Below, piece after piece: positions 40,283 to 50,548 of a stretch of 64,000 nucleotides of DNA. This stretch comes from Nonomuraea aurantiaca. GTDB taxonomy: Bacteria; Actinomycetota; Actinomycetes; Streptosporangiales; Streptosporangiaceae. The stretch lies in NCBI RefSeq assembly GCF_020215705.1, contig NZ_JAIWNB010000022.1, positions 124,001 to 188,000 on the forward strand, read 5' to 3'. The notes under the pieces are model-generated. The model made no database searches. It was not told where the DNA came from and saw only the letters and a program-made list of their open reading frames with translations. The number at the start of each line of letters is the position of its first letter. Within the stretch, counting starts at the first letter, position 1. The position numbers and the translations under genes are program-made.

Positions 40283-43200
40283 GTGGCGAAGGTCCGGGTA
40301 TACGAGCTCGCTAAGGAGTTCGGCGTAGAGAGCAAGGTCGTCATGGCCAAGCTCCAGGAGATGGGGGAGTTCGTCCGTTCGGCGTCCTCCACCATCGAGG
40401 CGCCGGTGGTCCGCAGGCTCACCGAAGCATTGGGCGCATCCAAGGGTGGGTCCTCGAGGGGCGGCGGTTCGTCGTCCAAGCCGCAGCCGCCAAGGGCTGC
40501 TCCCCGGCCGGCGGACAGCCTGGCCGGTAACGGCGCCGCGGAGGCGCCGACCCCAACATCAGCTCCGCGTCCGGGTCCGGCCCCCAGGCCTGGTCCGCGT
40601 CCGGGTCCGGCAGGTCCCGCGGGCGGCGGTCAGCCGCGCCCGCCGGTGCCGATGCCGCACCAGCCGCAGCCTGAGCCGGAGCGTGCCGACACGTCCGGCG
40701 CTCCGCAGGCGCGTTTCGACAGCGGCACCCGTCCTGCGCCCGCTCCGGGCGCCCCCGCTCCGGGCCCGCGTCCCGGTCCCGCCGCCCGTCCGGGTCCCAA
40801 GCCCGGCCCCGCGGCGCGTTCCGGCGCACCCTCCGGTGGCGGTGGCCCGGCGGCTCCGCGTTCCGACCGTGGTCCGTCCGATCGTGGCCCGTCCGACCGT
40901 GGCCCGTCCGACCGTTCCCCCGCGGGTGGCGGTCCTCGTCCGGGTCCGGGTCCCAAGCCGGGTCCGCGCGGCCCGCGTCCGGGCAACAACCCGTTCTCGT
41001 CCAACGCCAGCGGCATGGGTCAGTCCCGGCCGCCGCGTCCCGGTGCCAACCGCGACGGTGGCCCCAGCGGTCCCGGCCAGCGCGAGCGTCGTGACGGTCC
41101 GCCGCGCGACGGCGCGGCCCCGCGTCCGCCGCAGGGTCGTGGCGACGGCAGGCCCGGCGCGGCCGGTCCGCGTCCTGGTCCGCCCGGTGCGGCCGGTCCG
41201 CGTCCCGGTCCCGGTGCGGGTGGTCCCCGTCCCGGCGGTCCGCGTCCCAACCCGATGATGATGCCTCAGGGTCGTCCCGCCGGTCCCGGCGGTGGCGGCG
41301 GCGGTGGCCGTCCCGGTGGTGGCGGCGGTCGTCCCGGTGGCGGTGGCGGCGGTGGCCGTCCTGGCGGCGGTGGCGGCGGCGGTCGTCCCGGTGGCGGTGG
41401 CGGCGGTTTCGCCGGTCGTCCCGGTGGCGGCGGTGGCGCCGGTCGTCCGGGCACGAGCACCGGTGGTCCCGGTGGCGGCGGCGGTTTCGCCGGTCGTCCC
41501 GGTGGCGGCGGCCGTGGCCGCGGTGGCGGCACAGCGGGCGCGTTCGGTCGTCCCGGTGGCCGTCCCACGCGTGGCCGCAAGTCCAAGCGCCAGAGGCGCC
41601 AGGAGTTCGACAACATGTCGGCCCCGGCGATCGGCGGCGTGCAGGTCGCTCGCGGCAACGGCGCGACGATCCGCCTTCCGCGCGGTGCGTCGCTGTCCGA
41701 CTTCGCCGACCGGATCGGTGCCAACCCCGCCTCGCTGGTGCAGATCATGCTGCACCTCGGCGAGATGGTGACCGCCACCCAGTCGGTCAACGAGGAGACG
41801 CTGCAGCTGCTCGGCTCCGAGCTCGACTACAACATCCAGGTCGTCAGCCCGGAGGAGGAGGACCGCGAGCTTCTCGAGGCCTTCGACATCGAGTTCGGCG
41901 AGGACGAGGGCGACGAGGCCGACCTGGCCGCGCGTCCGCCGGTGGTGACCGTCATGGGTCACGTCGACCACGGTAAGACCAAGCTGCTCGACGCCATCCG
42001 CAAGACCAACGTGGTGGCGCGCGAGGCGGGTGGCATCACCCAGCACATCGGCGCTTACCAGGTCGCCACCGAGCACGAGGGCGAAGAGCGCAAGGTCACC
42101 TTCATCGACACCCCGGGTCACGAGGCGTTCACCGCCATGCGTGCCCGTGGTGCCAAGGCGACCGACATCGCGGTGCTGGTGGTCGCGGCCGACGACGGCG
42201 TGAAGCCGCAGACGATCGAGGCCCTCAACCACGCCCAGGCGGCCGACGTGCCGATCGTGGTCGCGGTCAACAAGGTCGACAAGGAGGGCGCCGACCCCAA
42301 CAAGGTCCGTGCCCAGCTCACCGAGTACGGCCTGGTGGCGGAGGAGTTCGGCGGCTCGACGCTGTTCGTCGACATCTCCGCCAAGAACGGGACCGGCATC
42401 GAGCAGCTGCTCGAGGCCATCCTGCTCACCGCGGACGCCGAGCTCGACCTGCGCGCCAACCCGGCGATGGACGCTCAGGGCATCGCGATCGAGGCGCACC
42501 TCGACAAGGGGCGTGGCCCTACCGCGACCGTCCTGGTCCAGCGCGGCACGCTGCGCGTCGGCGACTCCATCGTCTGTGGCGAGGCCTACGGCCGCGTCCG
42601 GGCGATGCTCGACGACAACGGCGAACTGGTCGAAGAGGCCACGCCGTCCCGTCCGGTCCTGGTGATGGGTCTGACGGCGGTGCCGGGCGCGGGTGACAAC
42701 TTCATCGTCGTCACCGACGACCGGATGGCCCGTCAGATCGCCCAGCAGCGCGCGGCGCGCAAGCGCAGCGCCGACATGGCGAGGTCGAGCCGCCGCCTGA
42801 CCCTCGAGGAGCTGTTCAGCAACCTCGAGAAGGGTCGCGTCGACGAGCTCAAGCTCATCATCAAGGGTGACGTGTCCGGTTCGGTGGAGGCCCTGGAAGA
42901 CGCTCTGCTCAAGATCGATGTCGGCGACGAGGTCAGGCTCCGTGTCCTGCACCGCGCCGTCGGTGCGATCACCGAGTACGACGTCAACCTGGCCGTCGCC
43001 GACGACAACGCGGTCATCATCGGCTTCAACGTCCGGCCTGAGCCCCGGGCGCGCGACCTGGCCGAGCGCGAGGGCGTCGACATCCGCTACTACTCGGTCA
43101 TCTACCAGGCGATCGAGGAGATCGAAGCGGCGCTCAAGGGCATGCTCAAGCCCGAGTTCGAAGAGGTCCAGATGGGCACCGCCGAAGTCCGCGAGGTCTT

Positions 43201-43456
43201 CAAGGTGCCGAGGATCGGCAACGTCGCCGGTTCGCTGGTCCGCTCCGGCACGATCGTGCGCAACAGCAAGGCCCGGATCATCCGCGATGGCGTCGTCATC
43301 GCCGACAACCTGACCGTTTCGTCGCTGCGTCGCTTCAAGGACGACGCGACCGAGGTCCGCGAGGGCTTCGAGTGCGGTATCGGGGTCGGCTACAACGACA
43401 TCCGGATCGACGACGTCGTCGAGACGTTCGAGATGCGGGAGAAGCCGCGCGCGTAA
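40283..43456 (+). CDS. infB: Translation initiation factor IF-2
   Basis: A 1057-residue IF-2. It has an N-terminal IF2_N module ([21 protein letters not shown]), a Gly/Pro/Arg-rich disordered region from about residue 55 to 430, a second IF2_N-like module near 475-530 and the GTPase with G1 GHVDHGKT near 559, G3 DTPGHEAF, and G4 NKVDKEG. Domains II-IV bind the ribosome and fMet-tRNA. The disordered part is long even for actinobacteria and contains near-perfect short repeats (GPSDR three times, many GGRPGGG). GTG start with AGGGAG seven bases upstream. Confidence 0.97.
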   Translation: MAKVRVYELAKEFGVESKVVMAKLQEMGEFVRSASSTIEAPVVRRLTEALGASKGGSSRGGGSSSKPQPPRAAPRPADSLAGNGAAEAPTPTSAPRPGPAPRPGPRPGPAGPAGGGQPRPPVPMPHQPQPEPERADTSGAPQARFDSGTRPAPAPGAPAPGPRPGPAARPGPKPGPAARSGAPSGGGGPAAPRSDRGPSDRGPSDRGPSDRSPAGGGPRPGPGPKPGPRGPRPGNNPFSSNASGMGQSRPPRPGANRDGGPSGPGQRERRDGPPRDGAAPRPPQGRGDGRPGAAGPRPGPPGAAGPRPGPGAGGPRPGGPRPNPMMMPQGRPAGPGGGGGGGRPGGGGGRPGGGGGGGRPGGGGGGGRPGGGGGGFAGRPGGGGGAGRPGTSTGGPGGGGGFAGRPGGGGRGRGGGTAGAFGRPGGRPTRGRKSKRQRRQEFDNMSAPAIGGVQVARGNGATIRLPRGASLSDFADRIGANPASLVQIMLHLGEMVTATQSVNEETLQLLGSELDYNIQVVSPEEEDRELLEAFDIEFGEDEGDEADLAARPPVVTVMGHVDHGKTKLLDAIRKTNVVAREAGGITQHIGAYQVATEHEGEERKVTFIDTPGHEAFTAMRARGAKATDIAVLVVAADDGVKPQTIEALNHAQAADVPIVVAVNKVDKEGADPNKVRAQLTEYGLVAEEFGGSTLFVDISAKNGTGIEQLLEAILLTADAELDLRANPAMDAQGIAIEAHLDKGRGPTATVLVQRGTLRVGDSIVCGEAYGRVRAMLDDNGELVEEATPSRPVLVMGLTAVPGAGDNFIVVTDDRMARQIAQQRAARKRSADMARSSRRLTLEELFSNLEKGRVDELKLIIKGDVSGSVEALEDALLKIDVGDEVRLRVLHRAVGAITEYDVNLAVADDNAVIIGFNVRPEPRARDLAEREGVDIRYYSVIYQAIEEIEAALKGMLKPEFEEVQMGTAEVREVFKVPRIGNVAGSLVRSGTIVRNSKARIIRDGVVIADNLTVSSLRRFKDDATEVREGFECGIGVGYNDIRIDDVVETFEMREKPRA

Positions 43457-43466
43457 CACGCGGCCG

Positions 43467-43495
43467 GGCGCCCGGCGGACCGTCCGCCGGGCGCC
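43467..43495 (+). terminator. Strong hairpin after infB
   Basis: GGCGCCCGGCGGA (43467-43479) pairs perfectly with TCCGCCGGGCGCC (43483-43495) around a 3-base loop. It begins 11 bases after the infB stop and probably attenuates or ends transcription before ylxP. Confidence 0.8.
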
Positions 43496-43576
43496 TCTCG
43501 CACGCCCGGCCCTGCTTTCCACCGCAGCGGGGCCGGGGTGCGCTTCACACTCCAGGACAAGCGGTGGTTGCCAACG

Positions 43577-43873
43577 ATGTATGTGGGTGCTCTGACCCTG
43601 GACATCCTGCTCGGCGACGTACATTCGCTGAAGCAGAAGCGTTCCGTCGTGCGACCGCTGGTCGCCGAGCTGCACAGGCGTTTTCCCGGTGTCGCGGTGG
43701 CCGAGACCGGCCACCTCGACCTGCACCGCAGGGCGGAAGTCGGCATCGCCGTAGTCTCGGGTTCGGCGGGCAACTGCCAAGAGGTATTGGACGCCTGCGA
43801 GCGCATGGTGGCCTTCCGCCCTGAGATCGAGCTGCTGTCGGCGAGACATCGGCTCTACAACGACGAAGACTGA
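43577..43873 (+). CDS. ylxP: DUF503 family protein YlxP
   Basis: A 98-residue protein with YVGALTLDILLGDVHSLKQKRSVVRPLVAEL, the DUF503 signature (LxDVxSLKxKR), and a second half QEVLDACERMV. Members lie between infB and rbfA in most actinobacteria, have a ferredoxin-like fold and no proven function. I use the ATG at 43577 because the signature starts immediately; a GTG at 43538 would add 13 unconserved residues. Confidence 0.9.
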   Translation: MYVGALTLDILLGDVHSLKQKRSVVRPLVAELHRRFPGVAVAETGHLDLHRRAEVGIAVVSGSAGNCQEVLDACERMVAFRPEIELLSARHRLYNDED

Positions 43874-43915
43874 ACGACTGCACGGCCTCCGGGTCGTGCG
43901 TGAGGGGGAGCGAAC

Positions 43916-44392
43916 ATGGTGGATGCAGCACGAGCGCGCAAGCTCGCCGACCGCATCCAGCAGATCGTCGCCGAGATGCTGGAGCGTCGGATCAAGGACC
44001 CGCGCCTGGGCTTCGTCACCGTGACCGACACGCGCATCACCGCCGACCTGCGTGAGGCCACGGTCTTCTACACGGTGTTCGGCTCCGAAGCCGAGCGGGC
44101 CGACACTGCGGCCGCCCTCGAGAGCGCTAGAGGCATCATCCGCTCCGAGGTGGGCCGGCAGACCGGTGTCCGCTTCACTCCGACGCTGGAGTTCAAGCAC
44201 GACCCGCTGCCCGACAGCGCGCGCCAGCTCGACGATCTGATCAACGCCGCCAAGGCCAGGGACGCCGAGGTGGCGCGCAAGGCCGAGGGCGCGACCTACG
44301 CCGGCGACCCCGATCCCTACCGCAAGCCGGAGGAGGACGACGAGCCGGACCTCCTCGGCAAGCCCGACGAGGACGGGCAGCCGGCGACGTGA
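43916..44392 (+). CDS. rbfA: 30S ribosome-binding factor RbfA
   Basis: A 158-residue KH-type protein: [35 protein letters not shown] at about 7-41, then [14 protein letters not shown] and [26 protein letters not shown]. RbfA binds the 16S central pseudoknot during 30S assembly. An acidic and charged tail of about 40 residues follows the core. The stop overlaps the next start by 4 bp. Confidence 0.95.
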   Translation: MVDAARARKLADRIQQIVAEMLERRIKDPRLGFVTVTDTRITADLREATVFYTVFGSEAERADTAAALESARGIIRSEVGRQTGVRFTPTLEFKHDPLPDSARQLDDLINAAKARDAEVARKAEGATYAGDPDPYRKPEEDDEPDLLGKPDEDGQPAT

Positions 44393-45525
44393 CGCCCGAC
44401 GTGCGCGAGAGAACCGATCGGCCGCCCCGCATGGGTCCGGACACGTCGGGTTCAGACGCGGCGAGTTCGGGCGCGGCGGGGCCGGGTCGTATCCAGGCTC
44501 CGCCGCCCAGCGGCGCGGACGGCGCGCTGCCGCCTTCCGGCTCGGTGATCCCCGAGCCCGCCTGGCGGCGCGCGCTCGACCTGATCGGCAAGGCCGACGA
44601 GATCGCGCTGGCCTGCCACGTGTCACCCGACGGCGACGCGCTCGGCTCGATGCTGGCCACCGGCTCGGTCCTGCGGGCCCAGGGTAAGCGGGTCGTCGCC
44701 TCCTTCGGCGACCGGGAGTTCGCCGTGCCGCGCCTGCTGCGCTTCCTTCCCGGCCAGGACCTGCTCGTGCCGCCCGCGGATTTCCCGGCGGAGCCGGAGC
44801 TGATGATCACCTTCGACTCCTCGACGCCCGACCGGCTGGGCCTGCTGGGCCCCAACACGGCCAAGGCCCACGAGGTCATCGTGGTCGATCATCACCTGTC
44901 CAACACCGGGTTCGGCACCCTCAGCCTCATCGACCCGCACGTCGCCGCGACGGCCGTGCTGGCCGAGCAGCTGATCTACCGTCTCGGCGGCAGCCTGGAC
45001 CGTGACATCGCCACCTGCCTGTACGCCGGGCTGGTGACCGACACCGGTTCGTTCCGTCATGCCTCGACCACGCCAGAGGTGCACCAGATGGCCGCCCGGC
45101 TGGTGGCCACCGGGCTGCGTACCGACGAGATCGCCCGCGAGCTGTGGGACCGGTCTCCGTTCGGCTACCTCAAGGTGCTCGCCGCCGCTCTGGAGCGGGT
45201 GTCGCTGGAGGACGGCCTGGTCTGGACGTACGTGCCCCGGGTCGACCGGGCCGCCTACGGCCTGCCGTACACCGAGTTGGAGGGCCTCATCGACATCGTG
45301 CGGCGCACGGACGAGGCCGAGGTGGCGGTGGTGCTCAAGGAGGACGACCAGGGAGCCTGGCAGGTGTCGAGCCGGTCCAAGGGCACGGTCGACGTCGGTG
45401 CGATCTGCGCCGTGCTGGGCGGCGGCGGTCATCACAACGCGGCCGGATTCACCTCGCACCTCAGCGTCGAGGACACCATCGCGGCGTTCCGCGCGCTGCT
45501 GCCGAGTCGAGACGGAGAGACTTGA
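44389..45525 (+). CDS. DHH-family phosphoesterase (NrnA-like nanoRNase / pAp phosphatase)
   Basis: A 378-residue protein with a Gly/Ser/Pro-rich N-terminal tail of about 55 residues, then the DHH domain: [16 protein letters not shown] near 75 (metal ligands), DSSTPDRLG near 145, [12 protein letters not shown] near 166 (DHH motif) and [11 protein letters not shown] near 222. The C-terminal DHHA1 domain ends in [11 protein letters not shown] near 349. Such proteins degrade nanoRNA and dephosphorylate pAp; some cleave cyclic dinucleotides. It lies between rbfA and truB with overlaps on both sides, the usual actinobacterial order. Confidence 0.9.
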   Translation: MTPDVRERTDRPPRMGPDTSGSDAASSGAAGPGRIQAPPPSGADGALPPSGSVIPEPAWRRALDLIGKADEIALACHVSPDGDALGSMLATGSVLRAQGKRVVASFGDREFAVPRLLRFLPGQDLLVPPADFPAEPELMITFDSSTPDRLGLLGPNTAKAHEVIVVDHHLSNTGFGTLSLIDPHVAATAVLAEQLIYRLGGSLDRDIATCLYAGLVTDTGSFRHASTTPEVHQMAARLVATGLRTDEIARELWDRSPFGYLKVLAAALERVSLEDGLVWTYVPRVDRAAYGLPYTELEGLIDIVRRTDEAEVAVVLKEDDQGAWQVSSRSKGTVDVGAICAVLGGGGHHNAAGFTSHLSVEDTIAAFRALLPSRDGET

Positions 45526-46397
45526 TGGCCGAGAGCGGCTTGATCATCGTGGACAAGCCGGCCGAGTGGACCTCCCACGACGTGGTGGCCAAGATGCGGC
45601 GGCTGGCCGGCACCCGGCGGGTGGGCCACGCGGGCACGCTCGACCCCATGGCGACGGGTGTGCTCGTGGTCGGGGTGGAGAAGGCGACCCGGCTGCTCGG
45701 GCACCTGGCGCTGACGGAGAAGGTCTACGAGGCCACGATCCGGCTCGGCGTGACCACCAACACCGATGACGCCGAGGGCGAGGTCGTCTCGACCGCCTCG
45801 GCGGCCGAGGTGCGCCCCGCCGAGGTCGAGAAGGGCATCGCGGCGCTGACCGGCGAGATCATGCAGATCCCGCCGCAGGTCAGCGCCATCAAGGTCGGGG
45901 GGCAGCGGGCGTACAAGCTGGCCCGGGCGGGCGAGGAGGTCGAGCTGTCCGCGCGGCCGGTCACCGTGCGGGAGTTCTCGGTGCTGGACATCAGGGCGCA
46001 CGACGCCGTGGTGGACGTCGACGCGGTGGTGACCTGCTCCAGCGGCACCTACATCCGGGCCCTGGCCCGTGACCTGGGAGCCGGGCTCGGCGTCGGCGGG
46101 CACCTGACGGCGCTGCGCCGCACCCGGGTCGGCCCGTACGATCTGTCGCGGGCCAGGACCATCGACCGGCTGGCCGAGGACTGCGTGGTCCTGCCCATCG
46201 GGGAGGCGGTGTCAGCGGCGTTCCCGCGCTGGGACCTCACCGCCGAGGAGGCCAGGGTCGTCAGCCACGGCGGGCGGCTGCCCGCCGCGGGGCACGGCAA
46301 GGGCCCGATCGGCGTGTTCGGGCCGGAGGGCGAGCTGCTCGCGCTGGTGGAGGAGCAGGGCCGCATCGCCAAGCCCCTGGCCGTCTTCATTTCCTAG
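45525..46397 (+). CDS. truB: tRNA pseudouridine-55 synthase TruB
   Basis: A 290-residue enzyme: GLIIVDKPAEWTSHDVVAKMRR at residues 5-26, RRVGHAGTLDPMATGVLVVG near 30-50 with the catalytic Asp in GTLDP, EATIRLGVTTNTDD near 67, QVSAIKVGGQRAYKLARAG near 115 and CSSGTYIRALARDLG near 171. It makes pseudouridine 55 in the T-loop of tRNAs. The ATG overlaps the preceding stop (TGATG), which fixes the start. Confidence 0.96.
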   Translation: MAESGLIIVDKPAEWTSHDVVAKMRRLAGTRRVGHAGTLDPMATGVLVVGVEKATRLLGHLALTEKVYEATIRLGVTTNTDDAEGEVVSTASAAEVRPAEVEKGIAALTGEIMQIPPQVSAIKVGGQRAYKLARAGEEVELSARPVTVREFSVLDIRAHDAVVDVDAVVTCSSGTYIRALARDLGAGLGVGGHLTALRRTRVGPYDLSRARTIDRLAEDCVVLPIGEAVSAAFPRWDLTAEEARVVSHGGRLPAAGHGKGPIGVFGPEGELLALVEEQGRIAKPLAVFIS

Positions 46398-46407
46398 ACG
46401 TCATCTC

Positions 46408-47085
46408 CTAAGAGCCACCAGTGGTTTGGTGAGCGACGTTCGACGGCTGCCCGTAGCGGAAGGCGCGCACCCGGTAGGACGCGCGGCTCTCCTCGGGCAG
46501 CGTGACCAGGCCGAAGGCGTTGACGTCCGGATCGAGGGCGGCGACGACCCGGAAGTCCGGCCGGCCCGACGGGCGGTCCTCCAGCAGGAAGCCCTCCTCG
46601 TCGGAGGTCCGGTCGGTCCACCGGAACGCCACGCCGTCGGCCTGCGTCACGATGGCCCGCAGATCCGACGGCGCCGCCCCCTCGCTCCTGACCGGCCGCG
46701 CCCCTTTCGGGCCGCCGGGGATCGTCCGCGGCGCCGACCAGCCGGGCTCCGGCTTGGCGTGCGGCCCGGCGCCCAGCGCCACGTCCACCGGCGCGGAGGC
46801 CTGGCCGTAGTAGGGCCGCAACCGGTAGTAGAACGGCGTGCGCGGGATCAGATCGGGATGCGTGTACGTGCTCTGCTCCGGCGGCAGGAACCCCAGGATC
46901 GTGTACGGCCCCTGCGGCTCGGTGGCGAACTCCAGGACGTGCCCGGCGGCGTCCGGCTCGCGGCCCTCCCAGCGCAGCGTGATGTCGGTCGGCGACACGA
47001 GGGTGGCCGTCAGGTGGACCGGCGTCTGCCGCGGCGCCGAGCAGGCGGCCGCCAGCAGGAGCAACGCCACCGGGGCAGCTCTCAT
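46408..47085 (-). CDS. Lipoprotein with fibronectin-type-III-like domains
   Basis: A 225-residue protein with a short lipoprotein signal peptide (RAAPVALLLLAAACS; lipobox Cys near residue 15) and two beta-sandwich-like units. The first is ATLVSPTDITLRWEGREPDAAGHVLEFA...YYRLRPY and the second VAFRWTDRTSDEEGFLLED...YRVRAFRYG. Spacing of Trp/Tyr residues fits fibronectin III modules. It follows the secreted lyase-like gene by 5 bp and is probably co-expressed with it as a surface protein, perhaps for glycan binding. Confidence 0.65.
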   Translation of the reverse strand: MRAAPVALLLLAAACSAPRQTPVHLTATLVSPTDITLRWEGREPDAAGHVLEFATEPQGPYTILGFLPPEQSTYTHPDLIPRTPFYYRLRPYYGQASAPVDVALGAGPHAKPEPGWSAPRTIPGGPKGARPVRSEGAAPSDLRAIVTQADGVAFRWTDRTSDEEGFLLEDRPSGRPDFRVVAALDPDVNAFGLVTLPEESRASYRVRAFRYGQPSNVAHQTTGGS

Positions 47086-47090
47086 CGCCG

Positions 47091-47675
47091 CTACTTGCGC
47101 CAGAACTGGATGCCGCTCCACTCGACCGTGGCGGGACCCTTGCCGCTGCCCGTCCGGTAGGCGCCGAACTTGTCGTAGAAGCTGCCGTTCTCACTCGACA
47201 CGGTGTGCTTCAGCGACCCGTTGATGTAAGTCCGATGGGTGCTGCCGACCACGTGGACGGTGTTGACGCGGACCGTCGTGCCGATCGTGGCGCCGGTGGC
47301 GATCGTGTCGCCGCCGTGCACGGAGTAGAGCCGGCCGCCGCGCTCGACGGCGAGCATGAAGAACGGGCCGGTCGTCTTGAAGGTCTGCTTCAGGCTGATA
47401 CGGGTGCCTTCCAGACTGGTGATCTTGAAGTAGCCCTCGAACTGGCGGGTGCCGCTGGAGTAGGTGGCGTAGCGCCGCTCGGCCCGCTGGTCGCCGCTGC
47501 CGGTGGAGCAGCTCAGCTTGAAGGTCAGGTCGTTGACGTCACCGCAGCCTCGCTCCTGGACGGTGAAGGTCGGTTCGTATGAGGTCCAAGGTCCCGACTC
47601 CACAGGGTCGGCCGCGGCGGGCAGGGCAGGGACGAGTAATCCGATCGCTAGCGCACCCGTGGTGACTAATCGCAT
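47091..47675 (-). CDS. Secreted protein with polysaccharide-lyase-like beta-jelly-roll
   Basis: A 194-residue protein with a signal peptide (VTTGALAIGLLVPALPAAADP, cut near residue 22). The mature part has RRYATYSSGTRQFEGYFKI near 67, SLKQTFKTTGPFFMLAVERGG near 94 and YDKFGAYRTGSGKGPATVEWSGIQFWRK at the end. This resembles small concanavalin-fold polysaccharide lyases (PL7/heparin-lyase-like), in which a YFKxGxY strand lines the groove. I cannot confirm catalytic residues. The gene has a strong palindrome upstream and heads a two-gene operon. Confidence 0.6.
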   Translation of the reverse strand: MRLVTTGALAIGLLVPALPAAADPVESGPWTSYEPTFTVQERGCGDVNDLTFKLSCSTGSGDQRAERRYATYSSGTRQFEGYFKITSLEGTRISLKQTFKTTGPFFMLAVERGGRLYSVHGGDTIATGATIGTTVRVNTVHVVGSTHRTYINGSLKHTVSSENGSFYDKFGAYRTGSGKGPATVEWSGIQFWRK

Positions 47676-47688
47676 CGTTCCTCCCGAT

Positions 47689-47703
47689 TAGGAAACTTTC
47701 CTA
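47689..47703. promoter_or_regulatory. Palindrome TAGGAAA-C-TTTCCTA upstream of the secreted lyase-like gene
   Basis: A perfect 7-bp inverted repeat around a single C, 13 bp before the ATG. Sites of the form GGAAASTTTCC are common before actinomycete glycan-degradation genes and are bound by sugar-responsive repressors; the regulator here is unknown. A second related half (CCTATCAGGATTCATAGG) follows. Confidence 0.6.
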
Positions 47704-47786
47704 TCAGGATTCATAGGATCACTCGTCACACTTCTCGTCAAGAGTTGTGAGGTGCCCTGTCGGAAGCGGGGGAGAGGTCCGACCTC

Positions 47787-48806
47787 TTATGGCTTGCGGG
47801 CCACCATGATGTCGCGGACGATCGCCTGGTCGACCCAGTGCTCGAAGTCGGGCAGATCAACCACGTCGAGCCCCGCCTTGGCGAGAATCCCGGCCAGCTC
47901 GTCGCGGGTGCCGCCATAGGTGTTCCATGAGATGCCGAGGGCGCCGCCGGGCCGCAGCAGCTCCGCCCAGACGGGCGCGGCCTTCCTGATGAGCTCCAGG
48001 GGGCTGCGCGACAGCCCACCGCCGCCGCCCCTGCTGCCGTGCTGCACGCCATAGGGGGCGTCGGTCACCACCACGTCGAAGGAGCGCGGCTTGAAGAACT
48101 CGCGGCTGCGCAGGGTGTCGGCGTTGACCACGGAGACGCACTGCGTGTCGCCGGACTTGAACTCCTCCTTCGACCGGCTGAAGGAGACGTTCAGCCGCCG
48201 GCCGACCAGCGCCCGCTCGCGGCGTACGGGCACGATCTCGGCGGTGTGCTTGAACCGCTTGTTCTTCAGCCAGGTCTTGAGGAAGCCGGTGTACGCCTCG
48301 AAGTCCTTGGTGTCGACATCGGCCCCATAGGCGTCATAGCCGTACATGAGGGCCTGGTTGAGCGTGGTGCCGCGCCCGCACAGCGGGTCGAACACCGACA
48401 GCCGCTCGTCCAGCCGCCGCTCGCTCGCCAGCACCGTGACGTTCAGCAGCAGCTTGGTGAAGTGCTCGTTCGTCTTGCCGGCGTACTTCTGAATGGTGAT
48501 CAGGTCGCTGCTGAGCCGGTCGAGCGGCGACACGGTGAGCGGCCGCAGCAGCTCGCCCTCGATCCCGTAGAGCGCGTAGACCGAGGAGAGGTTGGACAGC
48601 AGCGCCACGTCGCCGGCGCCGAGCGGCGCGGCCGTCTCGAAGGTCACGTACGGCAGGCCGCCGATCACGCTCTCCCCGAGGTCCGACACCTCGCTCTCCA
48701 GCGCCCGCCGGCCGAAGAAGGCCAGCTCGGCGAGGGTCAGGCGGGCCGCGCTCTCGCCGTAGACGCGGTTGAAGGCAGGCAGGATCAGAAGTGCGTATCG
48801 AGGCAT
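47787..48806 (-). CDS. TRM11-like SAM-dependent nucleic-acid methyltransferase
   Basis: A 339-residue protein. The N-terminal 130 residues ([32 protein letters not shown]) look like a THUMP-type RNA-binding region. The Rossmann methyltransferase half has [26 protein letters not shown] near residue 158 (SAM binding) and [15 protein letters not shown] near 244, an (N/D)PPY-like catalytic motif with Ala for the first Pro. The likely role is guanosine-N2 methylation of tRNA. ATG at 48806 precedes the conserved start. It diverges from ribF. Confidence 0.78.
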   Translation of the reverse strand: MPRYALLILPAFNRVYGESAARLTLAELAFFGRRALESEVSDLGESVIGGLPYVTFETAAPLGAGDVALLSNLSSVYALYGIEGELLRPLTVSPLDRLSSDLITIQKYAGKTNEHFTKLLLNVTVLASERRLDERLSVFDPLCGRGTTLNQALMYGYDAYGADVDTKDFEAYTGFLKTWLKNKRFKHTAEIVPVRRERALVGRRLNVSFSRSKEEFKSGDTQCVSVVNADTLRSREFFKPRSFDVVVTDAPYGVQHGSRGGGGGLSRSPLELIRKAAPVWAELLRPGGALGISWNTYGGTRDELAGILAKAGLDVVDLPDFEHWVDQAIVRDIMVARKP

Positions 48807-48871
48807 GGTGCGGCCGATCGTACCCCCTCGATTGGAGCTGACGCGGCGCCGCATGGCAGGCTGGTGGGGGA

Positions 48872-49819
48872 TTGATCCGCCACAAGCGAATGGGGCCGGG
48901 CGTGCAGGGTTCGGAAAGGTCCGCCGTCACGATCGGCGTGTTCGACGGTGTGCACCGCGGGCACCAACAGGTGGTCGAGCGGGCCGTGGCCGCCGCCCGG
49001 GAGCGCGGTCTGCGCAGTGTCGCGGTCGTCTTCGAGCCGCACCCCGCCGAGGTTGTCCGGCTCGGCTCCCACCCGGTCCGCCTGACCACGCCGAGGCGCA
49101 GGTCGGAGCTCCTGGCCGGGCTCGGCGTGGGGGAGGTGTGCGTCGAGGAGTTCACGCTGGAGCTGTCCAGGATGAGCCCCGGCGAGTTCGCCCAGTCGAT
49201 CCTCGCCGACCGGCTGCGGGCCGCCGTGGTCGTGGTGGGGGCGAACTTCACCTTCGGCCACCGTGCGGCGGGCACCACCGAGACCCTGGTCGCGCTCGGC
49301 GAGAAGTACGACTTCGCCGTCGAGGTGGTCCCGCTGCTCGACGGGGTCTCCTCCACCGAGATCCGCGGCCGGCTGACGGCCGGCGACGTCGAGGGCGCCA
49401 CAGCGGCCCTAGGCCGCCCGCACCGGGTGGAGGGCGTCGTCGTACGCGGCTACCAGCGCGGCCGCCAGCTCGGCTTCCCCACCGCCAACGTCGAGACGCC
49501 GCCCCACACGGCCATCCCCGCCGACGGCGTCTACGCGGGCTGGCTGGAGTGCGTGCCCGTCGCCAACCTGCCCGCCCTCTACGCGGGCGAGCGCTGGCCC
49601 GCCGCCATCTCCGTCGGCACCAACCCCACCTTCGAAGGGGTCCCGCGCACGGTCGAGGCGTACGCGCTGGACCGCGACGACCTGGAGCTGTACGGCGTGC
49701 ACGTGGCGGTAGACTTCGCCGCGAGACTGCGGGGAAACACCCGGTTCGACTCGATCGAGGAGCTCATCGCTCAGATCCACACCGACGTCGACCAGGCCCG
49801 GCGGCTGACCTCGGGCTGA
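48872..49819 (+). CDS. ribF: Bifunctional riboflavin kinase / FAD synthetase RibF
   Basis: A protein of up to 315 residues. The N-terminal FAD synthetase half has [17 protein letters not shown] near residue 19 (nucleotidyltransferase GxxHxGH-like loop) and [14 protein letters not shown], then SSTEIRGRL near 163. The riboflavin kinase half has [12 protein letters not shown] near 201 and [12 protein letters not shown] near 248. It converts riboflavin to FMN and then FAD. The start is uncertain: TTG at 48872, ATG at 48890 or GTG at 48902. It follows truB loosely, as in other actinobacteria. Confidence 0.95.
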   Translation: MIRHKRMGPGVQGSERSAVTIGVFDGVHRGHQQVVERAVAAARERGLRSVAVVFEPHPAEVVRLGSHPVRLTTPRRRSELLAGLGVGEVCVEEFTLELSRMSPGEFAQSILADRLRAAVVVVGANFTFGHRAAGTTETLVALGEKYDFAVEVVPLLDGVSSTEIRGRLTAGDVEGATAALGRPHRVEGVVVRGYQRGRQLGFPTANVETPPHTAIPADGVYAGWLECVPVANLPALYAGERWPAAISVGTNPTFEGVPRTVEAYALDRDDLELYGVHVAVDFAARLRGNTRFDSIEELIAQIHTDVDQARRLTSG

Positions 49820-49980
49820 ATGATGACGCGGCGCTTGACCGCGATGGTAACCTTGCATGTCGGTCCAGTGACGGCGGCGCTGCGCGCTGCTCTGACGGCC
49901 TTCGCCGCGGCGACTGTAGGCACGCACGGTCGCTCGCATCAATTATCCATTCGCGCGTGCCCGTAGCTCAAAGGAGAGCC

Positions 49981-50250
49981 GTGTCCCTCGACACCGCTGC
50001 CAAGAAGACCATCATCGCTGAATACGCGACGGCCGACGGCGACACCGGGTCGCCCGAGGTGCAGATCGCGCTGCTCAGCAAGCGCATCAGCGAGCTGACC
50101 GAGCACCTGAAGACGCACAAGCACGACCACCACAGCCGTCGTGGCCTGCTCCTGCTCGTCGGGCGCCGGCGCCGCCTGCTGAAGTACCTGCAGAAGGTCG
50201 ACATCGCGCGTTACCGTGCGCTCATCGAGCGCCTCGGCCTGCGCCGATAG
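49981..50250 (+). CDS. rpsO: Ribosomal protein S15
   Basis: An 89-residue protein with [50 protein letters not shown] and [28 protein letters not shown], the complete S15 sequence pattern. It binds 16S rRNA near the central three-way junction. GTG start at 49981 with AAAGGAG five to six bases upstream. It precedes pnp, an arrangement conserved across bacteria. Confidence 0.97.
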   Translation: MSLDTAAKKTIIAEYATADGDTGSPEVQIALLSKRISELTEHLKTHKHDHHSRRGLLLLVGRRRRLLKYLQKVDIARYRALIERLGLRR

Positions 50251-50256
50251 AGTGAG

Positions 50257-50282
50257 AGGGAGCGGCGTCCGCGTCGCTCCCT
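50257..50282 (+). terminator. rpsO terminator hairpin
   Basis: AGGGAGCGGCG and CGTCGCTCCCT pair over 11 bp (one G-U) around a TCCG tetraloop, six bases after the rpsO stop. It probably partially terminates or processes the rpsO-pnp transcript. Confidence 0.75.
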
Positions 50283-50548
50283 TCCTCATTGAGAGACCAG
50301 CGCTCTCATTGCACGACCGGCGCGTCGAGCGCCGTACAACTGAATATCCGAGACACACTTAAGAGCCCCCGCGTCCGCACAAGCACCAAGCGACCCGCGA
50401 CGCATGCGGGCCGGTCCTCGGTAGTGGCTTCCGGTAACAGTGACAGTTACGTCTGACCGGGCGCTTCGATCGAAGACCGGCGCTGCACCTAACGAGGGTG
50501 CCGGTGAGAAAGAGGGCGCGGGAGACTGACTGACCAAGGAGGTCCCCC
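50283..50548 (+). promoter_or_regulatory. Long structured leader of pnp
   Basis: No gene lies in these 266 bases. Small inverted repeats are visible: TGAGAG/CTCTCA (50290-50308), GTAAC/GTTAC (50434-50450) and others. In E. coli and Streptomyces, pnp has its own promoter after rpsO and a leader hairpin cut by RNase III for autoregulation; a similar role here is inference. AAGGAGG lies just before the pnp start. Confidence 0.45.

Noticed and set aside
40559-44626. Very long open frame (about 1355 codons) antisense to infB-rbfA
   Set aside because: It is a shadow of high-GC coding bias: the translation is Arg/Thr/Ala-rich low-complexity sequence, it has no domain, and the sense strand carries well-known housekeeping genes.
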